Shown piece after piece: positions 51,938 to 60,203 of a stretch of DNA of 64,000 nt. Location: positions 1,054,001 through 1,118,000 of the forward strand of contig NZ_BIME01000001.1 of assembly GCF_004000925.1 (NCBI RefSeq). The letters run 5' to 3'. The stretch comes from Paenibacillus illinoisensis NBRC 15959 (GTDB taxonomy: Bacteria > Bacillota > Bacilli > Paenibacillales > Paenibacillaceae). Both the position numbers and the translations under genes were made by a program. Position 1 is the stretch's first letter; each line of letters begins with the position of its first letter. Under the pieces are notes generated by a model. It was not told where the DNA came from. It did not search any database and was given only the letters and a program-made list of their open reading frames with translations.

Positions 51938-52994
51938 TGCTAACCGTCACCCCCGTCTTCAAAACTTCTGCAGAATATTCATGAATATATGCCGTAAGTT
52001 CTCTCAATTTTTCAAGAGAAGCTTCCGGGAACAAGCCATGTCCCAGATTAAAAATATAACCCGGCTCCTTGATGCTTTCATCAATAATGACTTTTGCCTG
52101 CTGCTTAATCAAATCCATCGGTGCTGTCAGCACATAGGGATCCAGATTGCCTTGTACGGCAAATTTGCCACCCAGTCTCTTGCGGCCTTCTGTGATGGAA
52201 ACTCTCCAGTCCAGACCGATTACATTGGCTTGCAGATCCGTCAGAGTCGGTAGCAGTTCACCGGAGGCCACACCAGGGAAATAGATTTTCGGTACATTCA
52301 AATCCGATAATTCGGTAAAGATACGGGTAATCGTCGGCAACACATACGTTTTGAAATCATTTGGAGAAAGGGCTCCAACCCAGCTGTCGAATAGCTGAAA
52401 AGCCTTGCCTCCATTAGCAATATGTGCACGGACATATGTAATTACCATATCACCTAGTTTTTGCATGAGCTTATGCCATACTTCAGGCTCGCTGTACATC
52501 ATGGTTTTGGTCCGAATGTAGCCCTTTGAAGGACGCCCCTCGATCAGATAACTGGCAATGGTAAACGGTGCGCCCGCAAATGTGATGAGGGGAACATCCA
52601 ATTCCTTGTCCAGAATCCGAATGGTTTCCAAAATATGCGACAGGTCCCCTTCGACATCGATCGGACGCAAACGATCCACATCTGCCGCCGAACGTATAGG
52701 GTTATCAATAACGGGACCAATATTTTTTACAATATCAAAATCAATGCCCAAAGACGCAACCGGATTCATAATATCGGAGTACAAAATAGCCGCATCCACA
52801 CCGAGTTTACGTACCGGCATGAGTGTAACTTCAGCTGCGAGCTCTGGCCTGCGGCAAATTTCGAGCAAAGAGTACTTTTCCTTAATTTTACGATATTCAG
52901 GATCATAACGCCCAGCCTGACGCATGTACCATACAGGAACACGGTCTACTTGCTGCTTGAAGCTGGCTCGAATCAAACGATCATTATAGCTCAT
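51930..52994 (-). CDS. hemE: Uroporphyrinogen decarboxylase
   Basis: 354 residues. Decarboxylates uroporphyrinogen III to coproporphyrinogen III. Signatures: VPVWYMRQAGRYDPEYRKIK with the invariant Arg residues, YSDIMNPVASLGIDFDIV, APFTIASYLIEG, LFDSWVGALSP and NLGHGLFPEASLE. ATG 52994 has GGAGG spaced 8 bases; the ATG at 53009 precedes that site and is not used. First gene of hemE-hemH-hemY, the usual Bacillales order. Confidence 0.95.
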   Translation of the reverse strand: MSYNDRLIRASFKQQVDRVPVWYMRQAGRYDPEYRKIKEKYSLLEICRRPELAAEVTLMPVRKLGVDAAILYSDIMNPVASLGIDFDIVKNIGPVIDNPIRSAADVDRLRPIDVEGDLSHILETIRILDKELDVPLITFAGAPFTIASYLIEGRPSKGYIRTKTMMYSEPEVWHKLMQKLGDMVITYVRAHIANGGKAFQLFDSWVGALSPNDFKTYVLPTITRIFTELSDLNVPKIYFPGVASGELLPTLTDLQANVIGLDWRVSITEGRKRLGGKFAVQGNLDPYVLTAPMDLIKQQAKVIIDESIKEPGYIFNLGHGLFPEASLEKLRELTAYIHEYSAEVLKTGVTVSND

Positions 52995-53130
52995 GTAAGA
53001 AGCCTCCAATAGTTTTTGGACTCATAACTCTCATTATGCCCTTTTTGAAGAGCTGTAACAACCACGTGCCGCTCTGTTCCGATGACAATACTATGACATT
53101 CCTTACATCGCATCATCCATATGCCAATTA

Positions 53131-53139
53131 TGGTATAAT
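53131..53139 (+). promoter_or_regulatory. Extended -10 promoter of the MFS gene
   Basis: TGGTATAAT is a perfect extended -10. Transcription would start near 53146, which excludes the upstream Met codons at 53036 and 53138 and supports the TTG start at 53189. Confidence 0.6.
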
Positions 53140-53188
53140 GAAAGAATGGTGTTTTTTCCACGAATTACAGAAAGGGAGTGAAAGCACT

Positions 53189-54400
53189 TTGAAAACTTGG
53201 AAAGTAAACCTCATTGTGCTTTGGTTTGGACAGTTTCTGGTCAATTCGGGCATGACCATGATTACGCCTTTTTTATCCTTATACCTTGCCAAGGATTTAG
53301 GCGTCGTCGGTGAGCACGAGATTGGCATATGGGCGGGATTTATATTTGCTGCCAATTTCCTCACTTCATTTTTGTTCCAGCCCTTGTGGGGCAAACTGTC
53401 CGATAAGTATGGACGTAAAATTATGCTGCTGCGCTCCGGATTCGGGATGGCGATTGTGATCGCGCTCATGGGATTTGCCCAAAATCCCTGGCAGCTCCTC
53501 TTGTTGCGTTTGCTCAACGGTACCATCTCCGGTTTTAATCCGGCAGCCGTTTCCCTAATCTCGGGAACAACGCCCAAGGATCGCATGGGTTTCGCCATGG
53601 GGATAAGTCAGTCCGGACAGGTAGCCGGAACGATTCTCGGTCCGCTGATCGGCGGTTTGCTTGCGGATGCCGTTGGCTTCCGGCCCATATTCTACATTAC
53701 AGGTGGCCTCATCTTTGCTGCATCGCTGCTGGCCATGTTCCTTGTTCGGGAAAAATTCGACCGCAAGGAAGCGGCCAAACTGCCTGAACAATCCGTTTTG
53801 TCCGGACTGAAGGAATTGAACAAGTCACCACAGCTGCCCGCATTGTTTGCTGTAACGTTCCTGCTGCAGTTTGCGATGATCAGCCCCATGTCACTCTTGC
53901 CGCTGTATGTACAGAAGCTGCATGCATCGGATGTAAACGTGGCATTCTGGGCAGGTCTTGTCGGTGCTGTTACCGGACTATCCAACATGGCCATGTCTCC
54001 AATACTCGGCAAGCTCAGTGATCGTATTGGAGCACACAAGGTATTGACCTTCTCTCTTATAGGTACGGGACTGCTGCTAATTCCACAAGCCTTCGTACAA
54101 TCGGTATGGCAGCTCATTTTGGTACGTTTCGCCATGGGTGTATTCATGGGTGGTTTGCTGCCTAGCGTCAACGCCTTGATTCGAGCCTACACTCCAGATG
54201 GCATGATCAGTCGTGCTTTCAGTTTCAATACGAGTACGCTCGCTCTCGGGAATATGCTCGGAGCCGTAATCGGCGGTTTTATGGCAGGATTTATCGGCAT
54301 TGAGGGATTGTTTATCGTATCTGGCGGACTCCTGTTAATCAATATGGTATGGGTTCGATTCAAACTATACAAAAAGCCTGCTCTCGTCAGGGAATCCTGA
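53189..54400 (+). CDS. MFS multidrug-type efflux transporter
   Basis: 403 residues, 12 membrane helices, drug:H+ antiporter style. Motif A between helices 2 and 3 is GKLSDKYGRKIMLL and the motif C region is GISQSGQVAGTILGPLIGG, typical of exporters; a second copy of motif A reads GKLSDRIGAHKV. The TTG at 53189 is chosen because GGGAG lies 10 bases upstream and the promoter excludes earlier Met codons; the product starts MKTWKVNLIVLWFGQFLVN. Divergent from hemE. Substrate unknown. Confidence 0.86.
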   Translation: MKTWKVNLIVLWFGQFLVNSGMTMITPFLSLYLAKDLGVVGEHEIGIWAGFIFAANFLTSFLFQPLWGKLSDKYGRKIMLLRSGFGMAIVIALMGFAQNPWQLLLLRLLNGTISGFNPAAVSLISGTTPKDRMGFAMGISQSGQVAGTILGPLIGGLLADAVGFRPIFYITGGLIFAASLLAMFLVREKFDRKEAAKLPEQSVLSGLKELNKSPQLPALFAVTFLLQFAMISPMSLLPLYVQKLHASDVNVAFWAGLVGAVTGLSNMAMSPILGKLSDRIGAHKVLTFSLIGTGLLLIPQAFVQSVWQLILVRFAMGVFMGGLLPSVNALIRAYTPDGMISRAFSFNTSTLALGNMLGAVIGGFMAGFIGIEGLFIVSGGLLLINMVWVRFKLYKKPALVRES

Positions 54401-54432
54401 GCAGGACATCCCTTCACTTGGAACGCATCACC

Positions 54433-54477
54433 AAAAGCCGCATTCATTGCCCTAGGGACAAAGAATGCGGCTTTTTT
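54433..54477. terminator. Bidirectional terminator MFS/P450
   Basis: AAAAGCCGCATTC and GAATGCGGCTTTTTT, 12-13 pairs, with inner CCCTAGGG, between convergent genes. Confidence 0.88.
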
Positions 54478-54490
54478 CGTTATCACTTTG

Positions 54491-55696
54491 TTAAGACTGC
54501 TTAACGTGCTCAAATAGAATAGGGTATTCCTTCACACCAAATACAAACGCACTCTGGATTGGCTGCAGTGTCGTTCCCGGAACAAGCTTGATATCCTGCA
54601 TCTGCTGCAGCATGGTGTGGAGTACAACTCTCGCCTCCAGACGGGCTAACGGGGCTCCCAGGCAAAAGTGAATGCCAAATCCAAATCCCATGTGCCGGTT
54701 CGGTTTGCGATCCTCGATAAATTGTTCTGCATCGCCGAAAACTTCGCTATCCCGATTGGCCGAACCCACCCACGAAATAACCTGAGTTCCCTCCTGAATG
54801 GCCTGCCCGTTCAATTCAACCGTTTCTTTAGCTACACGTCCAATCGCAACAATCGGCGGGTAGTAACGCAGCGTCTCCTCAACAGCTGATGCAACGTGCT
54901 CTGGATGTTCACGCAGCCGCTGCTGCAGCTCGGGTTGTTCTGCAAGAATGCGAACTGCATTGGTAATCAGATTGGTCGTCGTTTCATTACCTGCTGCAAG
55001 CAGCAAAATGCAAAAACCAACCAGTTCCTCCTCGCTCAGCTTCTTCCCTTCAATCTCTGCTGCCAGCAGCAAAGAGATTAAATCATCCTGTGGCTCCTGC
55101 CTACGTTCTTCCATAATGGCTGTAAAATAGATGGCCAGCTCCTGTTGATTTCGTTTTTTCTCTTCCATAAGCTCCTGAAAAGCTTCATCACTGTCATTGC
55201 GCGCCCCCTTAACCAAGGCGTCCGACCATACTTTAAACTTCTGCCGGTCTTTTGCAGGGACTCCCAGGAGTTCCGCAATGACGATAACAGGCAGCGGAGT
55301 CGCCAGATCATCGACCAGGTTCATTTGACCTTGGGACAACCGGGGAGTGATTAATTCATCGGCAATCTCCTGAATGCGCGGAGCAAGCGCTTCTATGGCC
55401 CTCGGTGTGAATGCCTGATTAACCAAGTCCCTTAACTGCTTGTGTTTGGGCGGATCCGTTGTAAGCATACTGGTGTTTGCACGATCACGTGCGGAAGAAA
55501 ACAACTTGGGATTTTTCAGGACGTACTGCACATCTTCATAACGAAAGATATCCCAGCATTCACGGTGCTCATCGTATCGGACTGGAGTATTCTCACGAAG
55601 TTCGGCGTACACCTGGAAGGGAGATAGCTGCTGCTCTACTGCTTCCAGTTCCCGGATCGGAATATAATTGGCATACTTTCTGGGTGCTCGGTTCAT
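54491..55696 (-). CDS. Cytochrome P450
   Basis: 401 residues, a soluble bacterial P450 (CYP107/CYP109-like in style). I-helix LLAAGNETTTNL at about residues 238-249, ExxR in EETLRYYPP, and the haem-binding FGFGIHFCLGAPLARLEARV with the Cys ligand at about residue 347. It hydroxylates a hydrophobic substrate using ferredoxin electrons. Start ATG 55696 has GGAGG spaced 7; the ATG at 55702 touches that site. No ferredoxin or reductase gene is adjacent; the ferredoxin at 6.5 kb is a possible partner. The substrate cannot be predicted. Confidence 0.92.
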   Translation of the reverse strand: MNRAPRKYANYIPIRELEAVEQQLSPFQVYAELRENTPVRYDEHRECWDIFRYEDVQYVLKNPKLFSSARDRANTSMLTTDPPKHKQLRDLVNQAFTPRAIEALAPRIQEIADELITPRLSQGQMNLVDDLATPLPVIVIAELLGVPAKDRQKFKVWSDALVKGARNDSDEAFQELMEEKKRNQQELAIYFTAIMEERRQEPQDDLISLLLAAEIEGKKLSEEELVGFCILLLAAGNETTTNLITNAVRILAEQPELQQRLREHPEHVASAVEETLRYYPPIVAIGRVAKETVELNGQAIQEGTQVISWVGSANRDSEVFGDAEQFIEDRKPNRHMGFGFGIHFCLGAPLARLEARVVLHTMLQQMQDIKLVPGTTLQPIQSAFVFGVKEYPILFEHVKQS

Positions 55697-55867
55697 CGTC
55701 ATTCCTCCAATCGCTAATATATATTTATTTACATATAAGAAACACCATATATTATAGACTTTACTGTATGGTCATACAAATATTTGGCAATAATTGAGCC
55801 TCTTCTCCTAGGGAATGCCATTTAAATCCCACGAACCTCATTTTTCAATCAGGATAAAAGTCTTAGA

Positions 55868-55884
55868 TGTCATTTTAATTAACA
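55868..55884. promoter_or_regulatory. GlnR/TnrA-type box, distal, upstream of ansB
   Basis: TGTCATTTTAATTAACA fits TGTNA-N7-TNACA with an AT-only centre. It lies about 236 bases before the ansB start and 172 bases before the P450 start. The 423-base region between P450 and ansB is very AT-rich and holds no gene. Confidence 0.5.
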
Positions 55885-56021
55885 CAAAAATCCCTACCGA
55901 GCTCTACCTCTCCTTTCATTTCTACTTTTAGCGGTTTATATTTATTCATTTAACCTTATAAATAATAGTTTTACTCTGAATATCTATCTATATAACGTTA
56001 TAATCTCCGTTTTTCTACTAT

Positions 56022-56038
56022 TGTCATATTAGTTAACA
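56022..56038. promoter_or_regulatory. GlnR/TnrA-type box, proximal, upstream of ansB
   Basis: TGTCATATTAGTTAACA fits TGTNA-N7-TNACA. Its centre (56030) is about 48 bases before the inferred transcription start (near 56078), the distance from which TnrA activates promoters in B. subtilis. Confidence 0.62.
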
Positions 56039-56065
56039 TCAAATACAATCATCTCAATTGATTTA

Positions 56066-56071
56066 CATAAT
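56066..56071 (+). promoter_or_regulatory. -10 element of ansB
   Basis: CATAAT at 56066-56071 with no acceptable -35 box (ATACAA at the right distance), which is what an activator-dependent promoter would show. Confidence 0.45.
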
Positions 56072-56119
56072 ATTCCGAACAAACATCACATGTTACTAAC
56101 CTGAAGGAGAGTGCTAATT

Positions 56120-57334
56120 ATGAGTAAACATTCAAATCTTCGTCCCTGGGCTGTATGGAGTACTGCTGCTTTAACCGCTCTGACCATCTCTTTGTCCCCA
56201 GTCGGAACTTATGCTGCTCAAGCAGCGACTGTAGAAGTGAGCGGAACAACAAGTGCGGTACAGTCCACTTCGCCTAGTACTCCAGCACGGAATACATCCA
56301 TTCCGGCCTTGCCTCAATCCTCCAAACAATCTGCATTACCTAATGTACTTGTCATTGGAACAGGCGGAACGATTGCCGGTCAATCCGAGGATGCAACCAG
56401 CTTCCAAAATTACAAGGCAGGCACACTCCCCATTGAAGAAATGGTTGACGCGTTACCCGACAAACAGAAGATAGCAGATGTTAGCACGCTCCAATTCGGC
56501 AACTCAGGTTCTGGTTCATATACCATGGCAGATCTATACGATTTATCCCTTACCGTAGACAAGGCACTTGCACAGTATGACAGTGTCGTGGTTACGACAG
56601 GTACGGATACCATGGAGGAGATCGCTTATTTCCTTGACATGACGGTGCAGAGCGATAAGCCTGTGGTCATTACCGGCTCCATGCGACCATGGACCGTTAT
56701 CGGTTCAGATGCCCAAGCGAACCTGTACAACGCCATCAAACTTGCGGGAAGCGGACGCACTACCTCGTTCGGAACGGTATTGATGCTGAACGACACGATT
56801 CAGCTTGCACGTGGTGTAACCAAAACGAATGACTATCGTACGGATACATTTGAGACGCCAATGCTCGGTGCTGTTGGTTACATCGATGAAGAGAATATCC
56901 GAATCTACCGTGCTCCGGCACGTGCACTGAAGCCTGAAGGCACAGCCAAGCCGGCATTTGATCTGAGCAAGATTACGAAGGCTGATCTGGCGAAAGTTGA
57001 AATTGCCATCTCCTATCAGGAAGCTGGCGGGGAAGCGATTGAAGGTTTCGTACGCGGCGGAGCCAAAGGAATTGTAACCTCCGGTACCGGAGCAGGCGGC
57101 ATCTCCAGAGCAATGGGACAGGCCCGTACGAAAGCAATTGAAGAGGGCGTCATCTTTGTAACCACGACCCGTACAGGTTCAGGAAGTGTATATGGCGGCG
57201 GCAACGGTGTCATTGCCGGGGACAACCTCAGCCCTCAACAGGCACGTATTTTGCTCATGCTCGGCCTGTCATTCAGTGATGATTTTGAAACGATTAAAAA
57301 ATGGTTTGAAACATACGGTACACCTGAAGTTTAA
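56120..57334 (+). CDS. ansB: Secreted type II L-asparaginase
   Basis: 404 residues. A long signal peptide (AVWSTAALTALTISLSPVGT, cleavage near AAQAA) and a Ser/Thr/Pro-rich stretch precede the asparaginase domain at about residue 77. Active-site threonines are in VLVIGTGGTIAGQSEDATSF and VVTTGTDTMEEIAYFLDMT. Also VVITGSMRPWTVIGSDAQAN and TSGTGAGGISRA. It releases ammonium from asparagine outside the cell, feeding nitrogen uptake through Amt. It matches B. subtilis AnsZ in type; AnsZ is TnrA-activated there, and two GlnR/TnrA boxes lie upstream here. The ATG at 56120 has GGAG spaced 10; GTG 56111 is too close. Confidence 0.94.
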   Translation: MSKHSNLRPWAVWSTAALTALTISLSPVGTYAAQAATVEVSGTTSAVQSTSPSTPARNTSIPALPQSSKQSALPNVLVIGTGGTIAGQSEDATSFQNYKAGTLPIEEMVDALPDKQKIADVSTLQFGNSGSGSYTMADLYDLSLTVDKALAQYDSVVVTTGTDTMEEIAYFLDMTVQSDKPVVITGSMRPWTVIGSDAQANLYNAIKLAGSGRTTSFGTVLMLNDTIQLARGVTKTNDYRTDTFETPMLGAVGYIDEENIRIYRAPARALKPEGTAKPAFDLSKITKADLAKVEIAISYQEAGGEAIEGFVRGGAKGIVTSGTGAGGISRAMGQARTKAIEEGVIFVTTTRTGSGSVYGGGNGVIAGDNLSPQQARILLMLGLSFSDDFETIKKWFETYGTPEV

Positions 57335-57371
57335 TAGCTCTCATACTTTTATCCTTATTTTATAAAATGGC

Positions 57372-57423
57372 AAAAAGAGATGAACCCAGGCCCTGTGATC
57401 AGGGATGTGTTCATCTCTTTTTT
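57372..57423 (+). terminator. ansB terminator
   Basis: AAAAAGAGATGAAC and GTTCATCTCTTTTT with an inner CCCT/AGGG arm, then T6. Confidence 0.87.
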
Positions 57424-57556
57424 GCGTTTTCAATTGTGTGTATTACTTTTCAACAACGCGGTGGGCTATTAATCCAATCAAAAGCGCAGCGAATTGTTCT
57501 TCATAAAAAATTAATCAATCCTTATATAAATTTTCTGATTAATTTCAAATACATTC

Positions 57557-57721
57557 TTATTTAATAAAATAATACTTAAAAAGATAAAAAATCAAAAGAA
57601 CTAACACTGCAATAAGTACAAAATAAACTGGTAGTATTAAAAATGGCGTGTATATGTTAAGAAAATGAAATACGAAACCTGAGATCAGAAGCAAAGAAAG
57701 AAAAATGAATAAAGGTCTCAA
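57557..57721 (-). CDS. Possible small two-span membrane protein, 54 residues, TTG start
   Basis: Found in the 640-base AT-rich gap after ansB. GAGGTG lies 5 bases before a TTG at 57721. The product begins MRPLFIFLSLLLISGFVFHF and contains a second helix, FVLIALVLVLLIFYLF-like (residues about 34-49), ending in basic KYYFIK. No family recognised. Base composition is far more AT-rich than neighbouring genes, so it may be foreign, or the frame may be chance in AT-rich DNA. The good ribosome site and hydrophobic pattern favour a gene. The rest of the gap shows nothing but the two terminators. Confidence 0.45.
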   Translation of the reverse strand: MRPLFIFLSLLLISGFVFHFLNIYTPFLILPVYFVLIAVLVLLIFYLFKYYFIK

Positions 57722-57881
57722 TTTAACACCTCTATATATAGAAATTTATAACTCCTTTTATACAATATTACCATAAAATTTCCTGAAAGGTAGTTATGAC
57801 ACCTTCTTCACTAATAATAAATTCATATTTAGATAAGATCTCAATAAAAAATCATTCTTAACGATCAATATTTTTCAAACT

Positions 57882-57952
57882 AAAAAAACTCCGACAGAAT
57901 CAAGAATTTCCTCACTAACACAAGAGCGTGAGATCATGATTCATCGGAGTTT
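57882..57952 (-). terminator. Terminator of the O-methyltransferase gene
   Basis: On the minus strand AAACTCCGA pairs with TCGGAGTTT at the base of a long, imperfect stem with inner CTCAC/GTGAG, followed by T7. Confidence 0.75.
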
Positions 57953-57974
57953 GATCTTTAGAAAATTTCCACTT

Positions 57975-58610
57975 CTACTTCACCCAGGCCAGCGCCAAGC
58001 CATCATAATCCGGCAACATGGTGGTGACAAGGCGCGGGTCACTCGCCATCTGCTCATTGAAACGACGCACAGCAAGCACAGCCGGGCCTTGCTTGTCCGG
58101 ATTCAGCGTACGACCACGAAGGAAACAATTATCGCCTACAATGACAGCACCCGGCCGGGCCAGCTTAATAGCATAATCGAGATACACAGGATAATTCTCC
58201 TTATCTGCGTCAATAAAGAAGAAATCGAATGTGCGACCTTCCTGTTCCAATTGCTTCAGGCTGTCAGCCGCCGGGCCAATGCGATACTCTACCTTTTCGC
58301 CGAAGCCACCTTCCTCCAGATGCCCACGAGCCATCGCCGCGTATTCTTCTTTCAATTCCAGCGACGTCAGAGTTCCTCCTTCACTCATGCCGCGAGCAAG
58401 GCATATACCGCTGTAACCGCCCAATACGCCGATTTCCAGCACAGCCTCTGCCTTTGATGTCTTGGCGAGAAACGTAAGCAAACGGCCATATGCCGGTGCA
58501 ACCGACACCTCAGGCATGTTGTTTGAACGGATGGCCTCTTTCACCTTTAATAACAGCTCATCCTCTTGAAATAATTGATTTACATATTCGTCAGGGGTAA
58601 GATTCACCAC
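57975..58610 (-). CDS. Class I SAM-dependent O-methyltransferase (YrrM/CCoAOMT-like)
   Basis: 211 residues. The fold of small-molecule catechol or caffeoyl-CoA O-methyltransferases: AVLEIGVLGGYSGICLARG (SAM motif I, about residues 57-75), LTSLELKEEYAAMARGHL, DFFFIDADKENYPVYLDYA with the metal-binding Asp, and VIVGDNCFLRGRTLN. GGAGG is spaced 6 bases before the first GTG (58610). Soluble, single gene. The natural acceptor is not known; YrrM of B. subtilis modifies an anticodon uridine pathway product and is a candidate ortholog. Confidence 0.9.
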   Translation of the reverse strand: MVNLTPDEYVNQLFQEDELLLKVKEAIRSNNMPEVSVAPAYGRLLTFLAKTSKAEAVLEIGVLGGYSGICLARGMSEGGTLTSLELKEEYAAMARGHLEEGGFGEKVEYRIGPAADSLKQLEQEGRTFDFFFIDADKENYPVYLDYAIKLARPGAVIVGDNCFLRGRTLNPDKQGPAVLAVRRFNEQMASDPRLVTTMLPDYDGLALAWVK

Positions 58611-58840
58611 GTATATCCTCCTTGGACACTTGGACTGCTTTCCTTATGGATGCCAATGTTCTATAATGAATGTTTGTTATCAACACAGGCGGTTAGACTA
58701 CAGTATCACCTGCTTCTTTAGCGAGCTTAGCGCTCACCGCATTTCTCATTGTAAGTTTTTTCACGGAATGCGGCAAGGCCGCACCGTTACTATACAGCTG
58801 GATGAAGGCATCGTCCTCTTCCGCTTGAAATGGAGTTGAA

Positions 58841-60001
58841 ATGAAACACATGGCTCAATTGCAATTAATTGCGACCTCAGCAATGGGACTTGAGGCTGTT
58901 GTAGCTCGGGAATTGAAACAGCTGGGGTATGAGGATGTTACGGTCGAGAACGGCCGGGTTGTATTTACTGGAGATTATATTGATATTTGCCGCTGCAACT
59001 TGTGGCTGAGAAGTTCTGACCGTGTCCTTATCAAGATGGGTGAATTCCCGGCAACCACATTTGACGAATTGTTTGAAGGTACCAAAGCACTCCCTTGGGA
59101 AGAATGGATCCCAGCGAACGGTGAATTCCCTGTCGAAGGCCGCTCCCACAAATCCCAACTGAGCAGCGTCCCTGCCTCCCAAGGTATCGTGAAAAAAGCG
59201 ATCGTTGAGAAACTGAAGCTGACACATAACACCGAATGGTTCCCCGAGAACGGGGCTCGTTATGTCATTGAAGTGATTTTGCTGAATGACCGCGCCCTGC
59301 TTACACTCGACACGACCGGACCAGGACTTCACAAACGGGGTTATCGTAAACTGGTGACGGAGGCTCCACTGAAAGAAACACTCGCTGCAGCGCTTATTCA
59401 GCTTAGTCGCTGGAACGTATCCCGCCCCTTCTATGATCCGTGCTGCGGTTCAGGCACCATGCTGATCGAAGCAGCCATGATCGGGTGGAACATCGCACCA
59501 GGACTGCGCCGCTCCTTCAACTCCGAGAATTGGGATGTCATCCCTAAAGAACTGTGGGAACAGGCTCGCGAGGAGGCATTTGATGCTGTTCGTGACGACG
59601 TTCCATTGCAGATTTCGGGTAGTGATATTGACCCTGAAGCGATCGAGGTAGCGCAGGCAGCGATCAAAAGTGCAGGATTTGCCAAGGATATTGAGGTCAG
59701 CGTACTGCCTGCACACCGCGCAAGACCTCAAGGGCAGTATGGTGTAATTATCACCAATCCGCCATATGGTGAACGCCTGAGCGAAGAGAAGGACGTCTTG
59801 AAGCTGATCCGCTCCTTAGGCCGCAGTTATCTCGAGATGCCGACTTGGTCCTTTTTTGCCATCACTTCAACCAAATCCTTCGAAGAAGCTTTTGGCCGTA
59901 AAGCGGATAAACGCCGCAAACTGTTTAACGGACGCATTGAGACCCAATACTATCAGTACTTGGGGCCGTTACCTCCGCGGAATTCATCACCGAAACAGTA
60001 A
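58841..60001 (+). CDS. THUMP-domain RNA guanine-N2 methyltransferase (RlmL/YpsC-like)
   Basis: 386 residues. An N-terminal ferredoxin-like and THUMP region (AMGLEAVVARELKQLGYEDV, residues about 12-31) is followed by a Rossmann methyltransferase: FYDPCCGSGTMLIEAAMIG at about 200, SGSDIDPEAIEVAQAAI and the catalytic VIITNPPYGERLSEE (NPPY). The domain order matches the N-terminal half of E. coli RlmL (23S rRNA m2G2445) and YpsC of Bacillales. GGAG lies 5 bases before the ATG. Here it is not beside rnpB or gpsB as in B. subtilis. Single gene. Confidence 0.92.
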   Translation: MKHMAQLQLIATSAMGLEAVVARELKQLGYEDVTVENGRVVFTGDYIDICRCNLWLRSSDRVLIKMGEFPATTFDELFEGTKALPWEEWIPANGEFPVEGRSHKSQLSSVPASQGIVKKAIVEKLKLTHNTEWFPENGARYVIEVILLNDRALLTLDTTGPGLHKRGYRKLVTEAPLKETLAAALIQLSRWNVSRPFYDPCCGSGTMLIEAAMIGWNIAPGLRRSFNSENWDVIPKELWEQAREEAFDAVRDDVPLQISGSDIDPEAIEVAQAAIKSAGFAKDIEVSVLPAHRARPQGQYGVIITNPPYGERLSEEKDVLKLIRSLGRSYLEMPTWSFFAITSTKSFEEAFGRKADKRRKLFNGRIETQYYQYLGPLPPRNSSPKQ

Positions 60002-60018
60002 TGATACGATTCAAACAG

Positions 60019-60052
60019 AACGCTCCTGCCTTCACGGCTGGGGCGTTTTTTT
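60019..60052 (+). terminator. Terminator of the THUMP methyltransferase gene
   Basis: AACGCTCC and GGGGCGTT (one mismatch) around a 13-base loop, then T7. Confidence 0.75.
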
Positions 60053-60203
60053 GTACGGTTATGCAACCAATGATCTGCATGAAGCACATCTGCTAGGGGC
60101 ATAGTTGAAATGCCATGAAGGAGAGCTATAATGAATGGAGCCCTGTTTTTTACACTCCGTTAACATTAAATGAACAAAACACTGCAACTGGGAGGGAACC
60201 TTG

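Noticed and set aside
53036..53188. Longer N-terminus of the MFS gene from the ATG at 53036 or 53138
   Set aside because: An extended -10 promoter at 53131-53139 starts transcription after these codons, and the extra residues are not membrane-protein-like.
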